This document shows positions 6,645 to 14,470 of a DNA stretch of 14,644 nucleotides, one piece after another. The notes under the pieces were generated by a model, which was not told where the DNA came from, did not search any database, and worked only from the letters and a program-made list of their open reading frames with translations. The stretch lies in NCBI GenBank assembly GCA_963558075.1, contig CAUWFN010000005.1, forward strand, positions 1 to 14,644, written 5' to 3'. The stretch comes from CALHKP01 sp963558075. GTDB taxonomy: Bacteria; Bacillota; Clostridia; Peptostreptococcales; Anaerovoracaceae. The position numbers and the translations under genes were made by a program. Position 1 is the first letter of the stretch. Every line of letters begins with the position of its first letter.

Positions 6645-7089
6645 TATCTATCTCCTTTTCAGATATTACATTTATGTCATTTTTCTTAAGCAGTCTGGCA
6701 AAACAGCCGTCTCCGTCTCTCAAGACTCCAGAAAACGTTCCATCATAAATTTTACCGCTGCCGCAAGAAGGGCTTTTTGCCTTGAGAATAGCGCCTTCAA
6801 TCTTTTCTCCTAGACGCCCTGCTTCTTCTTTTGCATCATCAAAGCAGAGCAAGGCTCCGCGGACAAAGTATTCTGTTACATCCTGCCCTTCGCAGTTTAT
6901 TATCTTTTCTGAACCATCCTGTGCATACTCGGATGGAAGTCTTGGAGTTGTCATGCCGCCTCTACATTCTGGGCAAACACCGCAATATGATTTACCAGAA
7001 GCGAGAAAATCAACGACCGCCTCGCTTTTGTTGTCATTTCCATCATATCTGCATTTTTCTCCAAGAAGACATCTGCTTACTATATACAT
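6631..7089 (-). CDS. DUF523 family, TudS-like predicted desulfidase, 152 aa
   Basis: A small single-domain protein of the DUF523 family. Conserved blocks in order: SRCLLGEKCRYDG (C7, C13), CGVCPECRGGM then PRLPSE (C36, C39, E41, C42), and LKAKSPSCGSGKIYDGTFSG (C109). Characterised DUF523 members (TudS) carry a [4Fe-4S] cluster on three conserved cysteines and remove sulfur from thiouracil. C7, C13 and C109 are the likely counterparts and E41 a likely catalytic acid; this mapping is inference. Standalone DUF523 proteins are usually about this length. The start ATG has AGGAAGG upstream, 28 nt after mutS2. The stop lies inside argS. The substrate here could be a thiolated pyrimidine from tRNA turnover, but that is not shown by the sequence. 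Confidence 0.88.
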   Translation of the reverse strand: MYIVSRCLLGEKCRYDGNDNKSEAVVDFLASGKSYCGVCPECRGGMTTPRLPSEYAQDGSEKIINCEGQDVTEYFVRGALLCFDDAKEEAGRLGEKIEGAILKAKSPSCGSGKIYDGTFSGVLRDGDGCFARLLKKNDINVISEKEIDNDKF

Positions 7090-7117
7090 TTTTTTAACCT
7101 TCCTAATGGCATGCGTA

Positions 7118-9499
7118 TCATGTTCGTTTCATCGTTACGATTGTTACGCCTTCTCCGCCTTCGTTATACTTTCCGGCTCTGTATGAAGCTACAGACTTAT
7201 GATGCTTTAGCATTGACCTTATTCCGTTTTTGAGGATACCCTCGCCGCGGCCGTGAATAATAGTCACCTTTTCTAGACCTGCAATGTAAACATCATCTAT
7301 GTACTTGTCAACTTCCATTACAGCATCATCGAGGTTTTGGCCCTGCACGTTGATGCTTGCAGAAACGCTCGAAGACTTCGCCTTATAAATACTACCATAT
7401 TTTGCAGCTTTTGGCTTGCTTTTTTTCTTTGTTCCGTCATTTATGAGGGCTAAGTCATTTAGATTTATGTTGGCTTTCATGATTCCAATCTTAACCATTA
7501 CATCGCCCTTTGAATCAGGAAGAGATAGAATCTCGCCGTTTTGGTCTAAAGTCAAAACTTTGACCCTGTCTCCAACCTTAAGCTCCGAAGCTTTAACAGG
7601 ATTACTGTTTATCTGTTTGATAACACGCTGTGCGTACTTGTCTTCGCTTTCCTTGAGACGTTTTTTGCTCTTTTCTAGACGCTTGTTTCTCTCGCCCAGG
7701 CTATCTGCTTTTGCAAGATCTCTGAGCTCTTTCTGTACTTCCTTTGCTGTCGTCCTTGCATCTCGAAGTATATCTCTTGCTTCTTCCTTTGCATTATCAA
7801 TTATTTTCTGCTTCTGTTCAGTCAGCTCTTTGATTTTTCTATCAAGATCCTCCTGCTTCTGCTTCATTGCTACATTGATTGCAATAGCCTCATCTCGTTC
7901 GGCTTCAGCTTTTTTCTTGTCATTTTCTATAGCACTTATTACATTTTCAAACTCGATGTCCCCATGCTCAATTAGGTGTGATGCCCTGTCAATAATCGAG
8001 TCATCTATACCAAGTTTTCTCGAAATTTCAAAGGCATTAGACTTTCCTGGTATTCCAATTGACAGTCTATACGTAGGACTCAAAGTCTGTACATTAAACT
8101 CCATCGACGCATTCTCAACGCCATCAGTAGATAGAGCATATTTTTTTAGCTCGTTATAATGAGTTGTCGCCATAGTGCATGCACCAAAGCTTTTTAGCTT
8201 CTCTAATATTGAAATCGCAAGGGCTGCACCTTCTGTCGGATCAGTTCCTGCGCCAAGCTCGTCAAGAAGCACGAGAGACTTTTCATCAGCCTCATCTAGT
8301 ATCTCCACTATGTTTTTCATATGTGAAGAGAATGTAGATAGGCTCTGCTCTATGCTTTGTTCATCTCCGATGTCAGCAAATATATTGCTAAAAACAGGCA
8401 CTGTACTCTTTGATGATGCCGGGATATGAAGTCCGCTTTGCGCCATCATAGACAGAAGTCCTACAGTCTTAAGGCTTACTGTTTTTCCGCCTGTATTAGG
8501 TCCTGTAATTATAAGTGTGCTGAAATCATCGCCAAGGGTCACGTTCAGAGGCACCGCCTTTTTTCTGTCAATCAGCGGGTGGCGACCCTGGACTATCTTA
8601 AGGACTCCGTTTTCGCTTAAGCTTGGCTCTTCGCCTTCCATCTTCACAGACAGCTTACCCTTTGCCATTATAAAATCAAGATTCAGTAGAATCTTCTGGT
8701 TATTTTTCAGTTCATAAAAATGTTCTGCTACTCTTGAAGACAGCTCCTGCAGAATTCTTGCAATCTCAGCCTGCTCGGCTATTTCTAGTTCTCTCAGCTT
8801 ATTGTTAAGGTCAACTATAACCTGAGGCTCGATAAACAAAGTTGCTCCTGCCTTTGACTGGTCATGGACGATGCCAGCAAACTGGCCTCGGTGCTCCTGC
8901 TTTACAGGTATTACGTATCTTCCATCTCTCATCGTTACAATGGCATCCTGAAGATATGTTCGATTTTCTGTAGAATTTATTATCCTGTTTAACCTGTTTC
9001 TGATTGCGTCGTTTTGCATGGAGATATTTCTTCTGATGCTTTTTAGCTCAGAAGATGCATTATCGCTCATTTCGTCTTCTGAAATTATGCATCTGTCAAT
9101 CTCATTTGCAAGAGACGGTGCTGTAGCAAGAAGCTCTGTAAGGGATCTTATGAGTGGAAGCTCCGGAACATCCGGTGACTTCATGAACGTGTAGACAGCA
9201 TTTGCAATGTTCAGGTTGTAGTGTACCTGAAGAAGCTGCTTCATGTTCAGACACCCGCCCTTTTTCGCCAGCTGAACAGCATTTTCTATGTCATATATGC
9301 CTCCTGTAGGAAGCGCACCTTTATGCACAATAAGGTCAACTGCTTCTGTAGTTGACCTTAGTTCATCTGCTATTACATGTATGTCTGTATAAGGTCTGAG
9401 CTCTGAAACAGTCTTACGGGACATTTCAGAGCCAGCCTCTGCCTTCAAAAGCTCTATTATTTTTTCATATTCTAAAACATATAGTGCTCTTTTGTTCAT
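7118..9499 (-). CDS. mutS2: Endonuclease MutS2 / ribosome-rescue ATPase, 793 aa
   Basis: MutS2 lacks the mismatch-recognition domain of MutS. Visible parts: helical core/clamp (about 1-300), ABC-type ATPase with Walker A GPNTGGKT at 333-340, GDEQSIEQSLSTFSSHM at 378-394, Walker B with LLDELGAGTDPTEG around 410-424, a long charged coiled coil (about 515-630), a KOW-like segment (about 640-680), and a C-terminal Smr domain with HGRGEG from 749. In other bacteria MutS2 suppresses recombination, and in B. subtilis it binds collided ribosomes and splits them. The Smr motif usually written LDLRG is INVQG here (716-720), so the acidic residue linked to nuclease activity is N717. The start ATG has AAGGA about eight bases upstream and follows zapA by 11 nt. 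Length is as expected. Confidence 0.97.
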   Translation of the reverse strand: MNKRALYVLEYEKIIELLKAEAGSEMSRKTVSELRPYTDIHVIADELRSTTEAVDLIVHKGALPTGGIYDIENAVQLAKKGGCLNMKQLLQVHYNLNIANAVYTFMKSPDVPELPLIRSLTELLATAPSLANEIDRCIISEDEMSDNASSELKSIRRNISMQNDAIRNRLNRIINSTENRTYLQDAIVTMRDGRYVIPVKQEHRGQFAGIVHDQSKAGATLFIEPQVIVDLNNKLRELEIAEQAEIARILQELSSRVAEHFYELKNNQKILLNLDFIMAKGKLSVKMEGEEPSLSENGVLKIVQGRHPLIDRKKAVPLNVTLGDDFSTLIITGPNTGGKTVSLKTVGLLSMMAQSGLHIPASSKSTVPVFSNIFADIGDEQSIEQSLSTFSSHMKNIVEILDEADEKSLVLLDELGAGTDPTEGAALAISILEKLKSFGACTMATTHYNELKKYALSTDGVENASMEFNVQTLSPTYRLSIGIPGKSNAFEISRKLGIDDSIIDRASHLIEHGDIEFENVISAIENDKKKAEAERDEAIAINVAMKQKQEDLDRKIKELTEQKQKIIDNAKEEARDILRDARTTAKEVQKELRDLAKADSLGERNKRLEKSKKRLKESEDKYAQRVIKQINSNPVKASELKVGDRVKVLTLDQNGEILSLPDSKGDVMVKIGIMKANINLNDLALINDGTKKKSKPKAAKYGSIYKAKSSSVSASINVQGQNLDDAVMEVDKYIDDVYIAGLEKVTIIHGRGEGILKNGIRSMLKHHKSVASYRAGKYNEGGEGVTIVTMKRT

Positions 9500-9510
9500 A
9501 TTCTATTTCC

Positions 9511-9978
9511 TTAATCGTTTTTTAATTTCAGTTTTTCCAGTTCGCTCTTGAGCTGGATGTTTTCCATCTGAAGATCAAAGAAACTGTTCTCGTATTCGTT
9601 GCACTTTTCTCTGAGTTTTCGAATTTTCTCATCGCTCTCACGAATATTTTCTCTTAGCTCTTCCATTGAATCCAAAGATTTCACGCTGGTTTTCTGAGTT
9701 TCCTCTAGCATATTTCTATGGTATTCATTTTCTTTTTCGAGAGCTTCTTTTTCTGATAGAAGTCTCGTAACCTGCTTCAGAGTGTCAAAATATTCTTCTG
9801 ATATATTTACAGCTGACAACACTGCAAGGCTTCCTGCGGATTTGTCCTCAACATGCTTTGCAAGCTGCTTCATGTGCTCGTCAACATGCTTTGCAATACC
9901 CAGAATTTCCTCCTCCGGCTTATCGCCTATAACAGTATATTCTTTGCCATAAATTCTAACGACAATTCTGCTAGCCAT
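9511..9978 (-). CDS. zapA: Cell division protein ZapA with extended coiled coil, 155 aa
   Basis: ZapA binds FtsZ and promotes bundling of its filaments at midcell. The N-terminal ZapA domain (about 1-75) begins with a VVRIYGKEYTV strand pair, then VDEHMKQLA and a helix with AVLSAVNISEEYF. From about 70 to 152 the protein is one long charged heptad-rich coiled coil. Short ZapA proteins are about 85-110 residues, so this one has an extra 50 or so, as is seen in some other Firmicutes. The start ATG has AGGAGG six bases upstream. It sits 17 nt after pheT and 11 nt before mutS2; zapA between pheT and mutS2 is a conserved Firmicutes arrangement. Confidence 0.94.
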   Translation of the reverse strand: MASRIVVRIYGKEYTVIGDKPEEEILGIAKHVDEHMKQLAKHVEDKSAGSLAVLSAVNISEEYFDTLKQVTRLLSEKEALEKENEYHRNMLEETQKTSVKSLDSMEELRENIRESDEKIRKLREKCNEYENSFFDLQMENIQLKSELEKLKLKND

Positions 9979-9995
9979 AACTATCCTCCTTGTTT

Positions 9996-12443
9996 TTAGT
10001 TATCTCTGATAGTTGCCCCTAGCTTTTCTCTCAGTGCCTTTATTACGCCCTGGTGAGCGTTTTCTGTTTCTTCGTCTTTTAGAGTACGTTCATCATGTCT
10101 GTATGTCAGACTGAATGCAACGCTCTTCTTGCCAGATTCAACCTGCTCTCCTCTATATACGTCAAAGAGCTTGATGCTCTTCAGCAGCTGTGTACCTGCT
10201 TCTCTGATTATCTTTTCGATTTCACCAACTGTGCAATCCTCATCTACTACAAGAGCAACGTCTCTTGATGTTGCAGGATATTTTGGTGGCTGGTGATACT
10301 GGATTTCTTTGTTTGAAAGCTCAACAAGTACATCAAAGAATAGTTCGCAGCAGTATGCTCTTGTTCCAATGCCGAAGTTTTCGCATACGTCAGGATGAAC
10401 TTCTCCCATAATACCAAGCTGAATTTCTTCTCCAAGAGGTGATACCGCTGTCATTACAGCGCATCTACCAGGATGATATAGTCCGTATTCTGATTCAGCA
10501 GTGAATTCTACGTCTCTAATTCCAAGCTTATCAAGAAGTGCAACAACCATGCCCTTCAGTGTGAAGAAATTTTCTCCATCACCGTATAGACCAATTGTAA
10601 GGTCAAGTGACTCAAATGGAAGTGCCTTTGGATCGATATAGTTCTTGGCAAATACTGTTCCGATTTCGTATGCTCTTACGGCTTCTACGTTTCTTGAGTA
10701 GTTTCTTCCGAGAACTTCAAGCATTCCAGGTGTCAGTATTGTTCTCATTGCAGCTGTATCCTCACCCATTGGGTTGATAAGCTCAACAAGGCCTCTTTCC
10801 CATCCGTCTTCTGCAATTCCTGCAGCATCTAGAATCTTATTGTTTATGAATGAGAATGTCTGGATTTCGTTAGCTCCCATACCACACAGAGTATCTCTTG
10901 TTAGAGTTCTAAGGTCAAAGCTCTTAGTATTCTGTGCTGTTGTGTTTGCACTTGGAAGTGTCATTGGAAGATTGTCATATCCGTACATTCTTGCAATTTC
11001 TTCTACATAGTCTACTTCTTCAAGAAGGTCCTGTCTTACTGTAGGTGGAGTAACTACAAGGTTATCTCCCTCGCCTTCAACTCTCATCTCTAGGCTTTCT
11101 AGAATCTTAACCATTTCTTCTCTTGAAATATCAGTTCCTAGAACCTTATTAATTCTGCTAACTCTTGCAGTAACAGTCTTTGCTTCTCTAGGCTCTTTGT
11201 ATACGTCTACTGAACCTTCTAGTACAGTTCCGCATCCAAGCATTTCTACAAGCTTACATACACGATCTGCTGCAGCTTCACAGAGATTTGGGTCAATTCC
11301 TTTTTCATATCTTCCGGAAGCTTCAGTTCTAAGACCAAGCTTTTTGGAAGTCTGTCTTACTGATGAACCAACAAAGTTAGCTGATTCTATAACAACTGTA
11401 TTTGTTTCTTCTGTGATTTCTGAGTTAAGTCCGCCCATAACACCTGCAACTGCAACATGCTTTTCGGCATCGTTAATCATAAGCATTGTATCAGAAAGCT
11501 CACGCTCAGTTTCGTCAAGTGTTACGAACTTTTCTCCATTTTTCGCCATATCAACGACGATTTTTCTACCTGCAAGCTTTTCTATATCAAAAGCGTGAAG
11601 AGGCTGGCCATATTCAAGCATTACAAAATTAGTGATATCAACCATATTGTTGATAGGTCTCATGCCTGCTGCCATAAGTCTCTTCTGAAGCCACCATGGT
11701 GACTGCTCAATTTTTACATCCTTAATTACTCTTGCTGTATATCTTGGGCAGTTTTCTGAAAGGACTTCAACGCTGATATAATCTGAAGCCTTTTCTGAAT
11801 GCTTGCTTGATTCGAGCTCAGGATATTTCATTGTTTCTCCAAATGTTGCAGCAGCTTCTCTTGCCATTCCAAGCATTGAAAGACAGTCAGGTCTGTTTGG
11901 AGTAATTTCGAAATCGATTGCATAATCTGAAAGTCCAAGAGCTTCGTCGATATTTTCGCCAAGCTTTTCATCCCAGTTTCCAGGTAGAAGCCAGATTCCG
12001 TCCTTTGAAATCATAGGTGCAACCTTGTCTGAAATTCCAAGCTCCTGTGGGCCGCACAGCATTCCATAAGAAGGAACGCCTCTTAGCTCACCAGCAGTAA
12101 TTTTTACGCCACCTTCTACCTTTGGCTGTCCGTGAAGAGGTCCAGGTACTACGCTTCCGTCTACTGCAACAGGAACATATGCTCCCTCGTATACGTTGTT
12201 TGCGCCAGTTACAATCTGAAGAAGCTCTTCTTTGCCAAGGTTCAGCTGGCAGATAACAAGCTTATCTGCATTAGGATGCTTTTCGATTTTGTCAATTCTT
12301 CCGATTTTAACATTTTCCATGCCGCATCCGATTTCTTCACATGTCTCAAGGTTTGATCCGGACATAATCATTCTGTCACAGAATTCCTTTGCAGACACAT
12401 TTATATCTACATAATCTTTTAACCAATTTAATGATACTAACAT
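9996..12443 (-). CDS. pheT: Phenylalanyl-tRNA synthetase beta subunit, 815 aa
   Basis: The beta subunit of the (alpha-beta)2 PheRS, carrying tRNA recognition and editing. Domains in order: N-terminal helical piece, EMAP/OB tRNA-binding domain (about 42-155), a DFEITPNRPDCLSM segment at 177-190, B3/B4 editing domain (about 215-390, with NNMVDITNFV and YGQPLHAFD at 265-286 and LRTEASGRYEKGID at 371-384), B5 DNA-binding-like domain (about 405-475), catalytic-like core, and C-terminal FDX-ACB anticodon-binding domain (about 720-815, starting YPATSRD). The length matches the bacterial family (about 800). The start ATG has AGGAGG about seven bases upstream, 22 nt after pheS. Confidence 0.98.
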   Translation of the reverse strand: MLVSLNWLKDYVDINVSAKEFCDRMIMSGSNLETCEEIGCGMENVKIGRIDKIEKHPNADKLVICQLNLGKEELLQIVTGANNVYEGAYVPVAVDGSVVPGPLHGQPKVEGGVKITAGELRGVPSYGMLCGPQELGISDKVAPMISKDGIWLLPGNWDEKLGENIDEALGLSDYAIDFEITPNRPDCLSMLGMAREAAATFGETMKYPELESSKHSEKASDYISVEVLSENCPRYTARVIKDVKIEQSPWWLQKRLMAAGMRPINNMVDITNFVMLEYGQPLHAFDIEKLAGRKIVVDMAKNGEKFVTLDETERELSDTMLMINDAEKHVAVAGVMGGLNSEITEETNTVVIESANFVGSSVRQTSKKLGLRTEASGRYEKGIDPNLCEAAADRVCKLVEMLGCGTVLEGSVDVYKEPREAKTVTARVSRINKVLGTDISREEMVKILESLEMRVEGEGDNLVVTPPTVRQDLLEEVDYVEEIARMYGYDNLPMTLPSANTTAQNTKSFDLRTLTRDTLCGMGANEIQTFSFINNKILDAAGIAEDGWERGLVELINPMGEDTAAMRTILTPGMLEVLGRNYSRNVEAVRAYEIGTVFAKNYIDPKALPFESLDLTIGLYGDGENFFTLKGMVVALLDKLGIRDVEFTAESEYGLYHPGRCAVMTAVSPLGEEIQLGIMGEVHPDVCENFGIGTRAYCCELFFDVLVELSNKEIQYHQPPKYPATSRDVALVVDEDCTVGEIEKIIREAGTQLLKSIKLFDVYRGEQVESGKKSVAFSLTYRHDERTLKDEETENAHQGVIKALREKLGATIRDN

Positions 12444-12465
12444 CTATCTTCCTCCTGATTTCCTT

Positions 12466-13488
12466 CTATTTGAACTGCTCAATAAATCTCATGTCGTTTT
12501 CGTATAGAAGTCTGATATCGTCAATTCCGTATTTTAGCATTGCGATTCTTTCTACACCCATTCCTACTGCAAAGCCTGTGTATTTTTCTGTGTCGATTCC
12601 ACCTGCTCTGTGTACATTAGGGTGAGTCATTCCGCAACCTAGAATTTCAATCCAGCCGCTGCCTTTACATACATTGCAGCCTTTTCCGCCACATTTGAAG
12701 CATGATACGTCCATTTCTGCACTAGGTTCTGTGAATGGGAAATGGTGTGGTCTGAATTTTGTCTTTGTTTCAGGTCCGAAAAGTTTCTTGGCCATGTGAT
12801 CAAGAGAGCCCTTCAGATCTGCCATTGTGATATCCTCGCCGATAACCATCATCTCTATCTGATGGAATGTATGTGAGTGAGTCGCATCAGGAGTGTCGCA
12901 TCTGTAGCATCTTCCTGGAATTACGATCTTATATGGTGTTTCTAGTTCTTTTTCTGCTCTAACCTCTGCTGATGAAGTGTGAGGACGAAGAACAACATCA
13001 TCGCTGATGTAGAATGTATCACTTAAGTCTCTTGCAGGATGAGTTTCTGGTGCATTCAGCCCGTCAAAAGTATTAAATACTGTATCGATATCCGGTCCTT
13101 CGTAAACAGAATATCCCATTGAACGGAAAATTCCTGTAATCTCTTCTATAACCTGAGTTACAGGATGCTTAACACCGCATTTAATTTCTCTGCCAGGTTC
13201 TGTAACGTCAATTTTTTCGGCTTTAAACTTTGCTTCTTTTGCTTTTTCCTTTAGCTCAGCAACTCTTTCGTTAAGCTCTTCTTCTATCTGAGCCTTTACT
13301 TTGTTTGCAGCCTGTCCTAATGCTTTCTTTTCTTCTGGAGCAAGTTTGCCCATTGAACGTAAAACTTCTGTTATTTTGCCTTTTTTGCCTAAATATTTTA
13401 CTCTGACCTCTTCTGTATCTGCCAGAGATACTGCTTCGCCAAGAAGTGCTTTAGCTTCTTCGAGCATGTTTGCTAATTTTTCCTGCAT
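12466..13488 (-). CDS. pheS: Phenylalanyl-tRNA synthetase alpha subunit, 340 aa
   Basis: The catalytic subunit of PheRS: activates phenylalanine and charges tRNA-Phe. An N-terminal coiled coil (about 1-90) that contacts tRNA is followed by the class II core: HPARDLSDTFY at 140-150, motif 2 region GRCYRCDTPDATHSHTFHQ at 182-200, and motif 3 GMGVERIAMLKYG at 309-321. A CX2CX4CX2C set (C253, C256, C261, C264) precedes GSGWIEILGCGM; other Firmicutes PheS have a similar cysteine-rich loop, probably structural. Length is normal. The ATG at 13488 has GAGAGG nine bases upstream. It starts 30 nt after the methyltransferase gene. No T-box leader, the usual pheST control in Firmicutes, fits in this gap, so control would have to act further upstream. 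Confidence 0.98.
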   Translation of the reverse strand: MQEKLANMLEEAKALLGEAVSLADTEEVRVKYLGKKGKITEVLRSMGKLAPEEKKALGQAANKVKAQIEEELNERVAELKEKAKEAKFKAEKIDVTEPGREIKCGVKHPVTQVIEEITGIFRSMGYSVYEGPDIDTVFNTFDGLNAPETHPARDLSDTFYISDDVVLRPHTSSAEVRAEKELETPYKIVIPGRCYRCDTPDATHSHTFHQIEMMVIGEDITMADLKGSLDHMAKKLFGPETKTKFRPHHFPFTEPSAEMDVSCFKCGGKGCNVCKGSGWIEILGCGMTHPNVHRAGGIDTEKYTGFAVGMGVERIAMLKYGIDDIRLLYENDMRFIEQFK

Positions 13489-13518
13489 TTCAAAAACCTC
13501 TCTTAAATTTATTTCTGT

Positions 13519-14349
13519 TTATCTGCTATCTATTTCAGATTGTCGTACGGATTCGTACATCAATATGCCTGCCGCAACCGAAGCATTCAGCGAGTCGATA
13601 TTTCCGTACATTGGGATTTTGACCCTTACATCTGCATTTTCTATAAGCTCTTCGCTTACTCCGCGACCTTCATTTCCGATTACAATTGCAGCATCCTCGG
13701 AAAGGTCTGCATCGTAATGGTAATTATCCGTATCAAAACATGTAACAATCATTCTTTTCCCTAGAAAATCAAGAATTTCTCCAAGCTCATCATTGTCTGA
13801 GGCAAATAGAACTGGAAGACGGAATATAGAGCCGACGGCAGATCTTACTACCTTAGGGGAATATATATCGCCTGTGCCTTTCATTACGACAAGGCCTCCA
13901 AAACCTGCACCATCTGCGGTCCGAATGATCGTGCCGATATTACCCGGATCTTGAAGTCTATCAAGAACAACAAGGTTACCACTGCAGCCCTTGCGATTTT
14001 TGGATATACACTCAGAAAATGTCTTTAGTGTATAATCCTGTCTTGACACTACTGCCATTATGCCAACGCCATTTTCCATCTGCGCAAGCTTTCTGTAAAG
14101 CTTTGTGTCTAGTACATAAACTGCTGTTTTGCTGCATATTATAAGCTCTTCGAGTTTTGATATTAAACTGCTGTCTGCCTCTGAGTCAAGAATTATTTCT
14201 TCAATTTCTATGTTGTTTTTTACGGCTTCTTCTATGAGCTTATACCCTTCTATAAGATACACGCCCTCAGAGTCGCGATATTTTCTTTTTAAAAGCTTCA
14301 GCCAGCGTTTATATTTTTTGTTTTCTGATGAATTTATAGTGTTATACAA
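13519..14349 (-). CDS. TrmH/SpoU-family RNA 2'-O-methyltransferase (YsgA-like), 276 aa
   Basis: Transfers a methyl group from SAM to a ribose 2'-OH in rRNA or tRNA. The N-terminal part (about 1-100) is a substrate-binding domain with RKYRDSEGVYLIEGYKLI. The SPOUT knot domain holds motif 1 LDRLQDPGNIGTIIRTADGA (N137, R143), motif 2 IVIGNEGRGVS (N226, E227) and motif 3 IPMYGNIDSLNASVAAG (S253, N255). In B. subtilis the same family (ysgA) lies directly before pheS, so position supports the call. The target nucleotide is not known from sequence. The first codon is TTG at 14349, with AAGG directly against it and AAGGCGG 11 bases upstream; no ATG lies in this region of the frame. The homologous N-terminus normally begins near residue 5, which supports a start in this area. 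Confidence 0.92.
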   Translation of the reverse strand: MYNTINSSENKKYKRWLKLLKRKYRDSEGVYLIEGYKLIEEAVKNNIEIEEIILDSEADSSLISKLEELIICSKTAVYVLDTKLYRKLAQMENGVGIMAVVSRQDYTLKTFSECISKNRKGCSGNLVVLDRLQDPGNIGTIIRTADGAGFGGLVVMKGTGDIYSPKVVRSAVGSIFRLPVLFASDNDELGEILDFLGKRMIVTCFDTDNYHYDADLSEDAAIVIGNEGRGVSEELIENADVRVKIPMYGNIDSLNASVAAGILMYESVRQSEIDSR

Positions 14350-14436
14350 CCTTAATATTACCGCCTTGTCTGAAATTTTTATGGACAGGTACGAGGGTAA
14401 ACTTCCTTACAAAACGCCTGTCTCATAAATCACGAA

Positions 14437-14463
14437 AAAGCCGGTGGTAAAAACTCCGGCTTT
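14437..14463. terminator. Intrinsic terminator, probably bidirectional
   Basis: AAAGCCGG (14437-14444) and CCGGCTTT (14456-14463) form a perfect 8-bp stem with an 11-nt loop. On the minus strand it runs into TTTTTCG and starts 7 nt after the stop codon of the broken gene at the right edge, so it is that gene's natural end. On the plus strand the T tract (TTTTTT, then ATTTATTTTTT) begins three bases past the stem. It separates that gene from the methyltransferase-pheST operon. In 14350-14436 I find no clear -35/-10 pair; a GACAGG/CCTGTC inverted pair lies there, of unknown use. Confidence 0.8.
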
Positions 14464-14470
14464 GACTTTT

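Noticed and set aside
6782..7186. 134-codon plus-strand frame across the DUF523 gene
   Set aside because: It is antisense to a gene with clear conserved motifs and spans an intergenic gap; no recognisable protein.
7416..8159. 247-codon plus-strand open frame opposite mutS2
   Set aside because: It is antisense to conserved MutS2 domains, rich in Ser/Phe/Leu as expected from reading the opposite strand, with no recognisable domain.
11197..11598. 133-codon plus-strand frame opposite pheT
   Set aside because: Antisense shadow over the PheT B3/B4 region, with low-complexity Ser/Thr/Ile composition.
12670..12740. Cysteine cluster in PheS as a novel zinc finger
   Set aside because: A comparable cysteine-rich loop occurs in other Firmicutes PheS proteins, so it is not unusual.
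13301..13717. 138-codon plus-strand frame across pheS and the methyltransferase
   Set aside because: It runs antisense through two real genes, with no domain and no credible expression signal.
14350..14460. T-box riboswitch in front of the pheST operon
   Set aside because: The conserved T-box sequence (AGGGTGGTACCGCG-like) is absent; only loose GGTGGTA and GGCGG pieces are seen, and the space is too short for a full leader.
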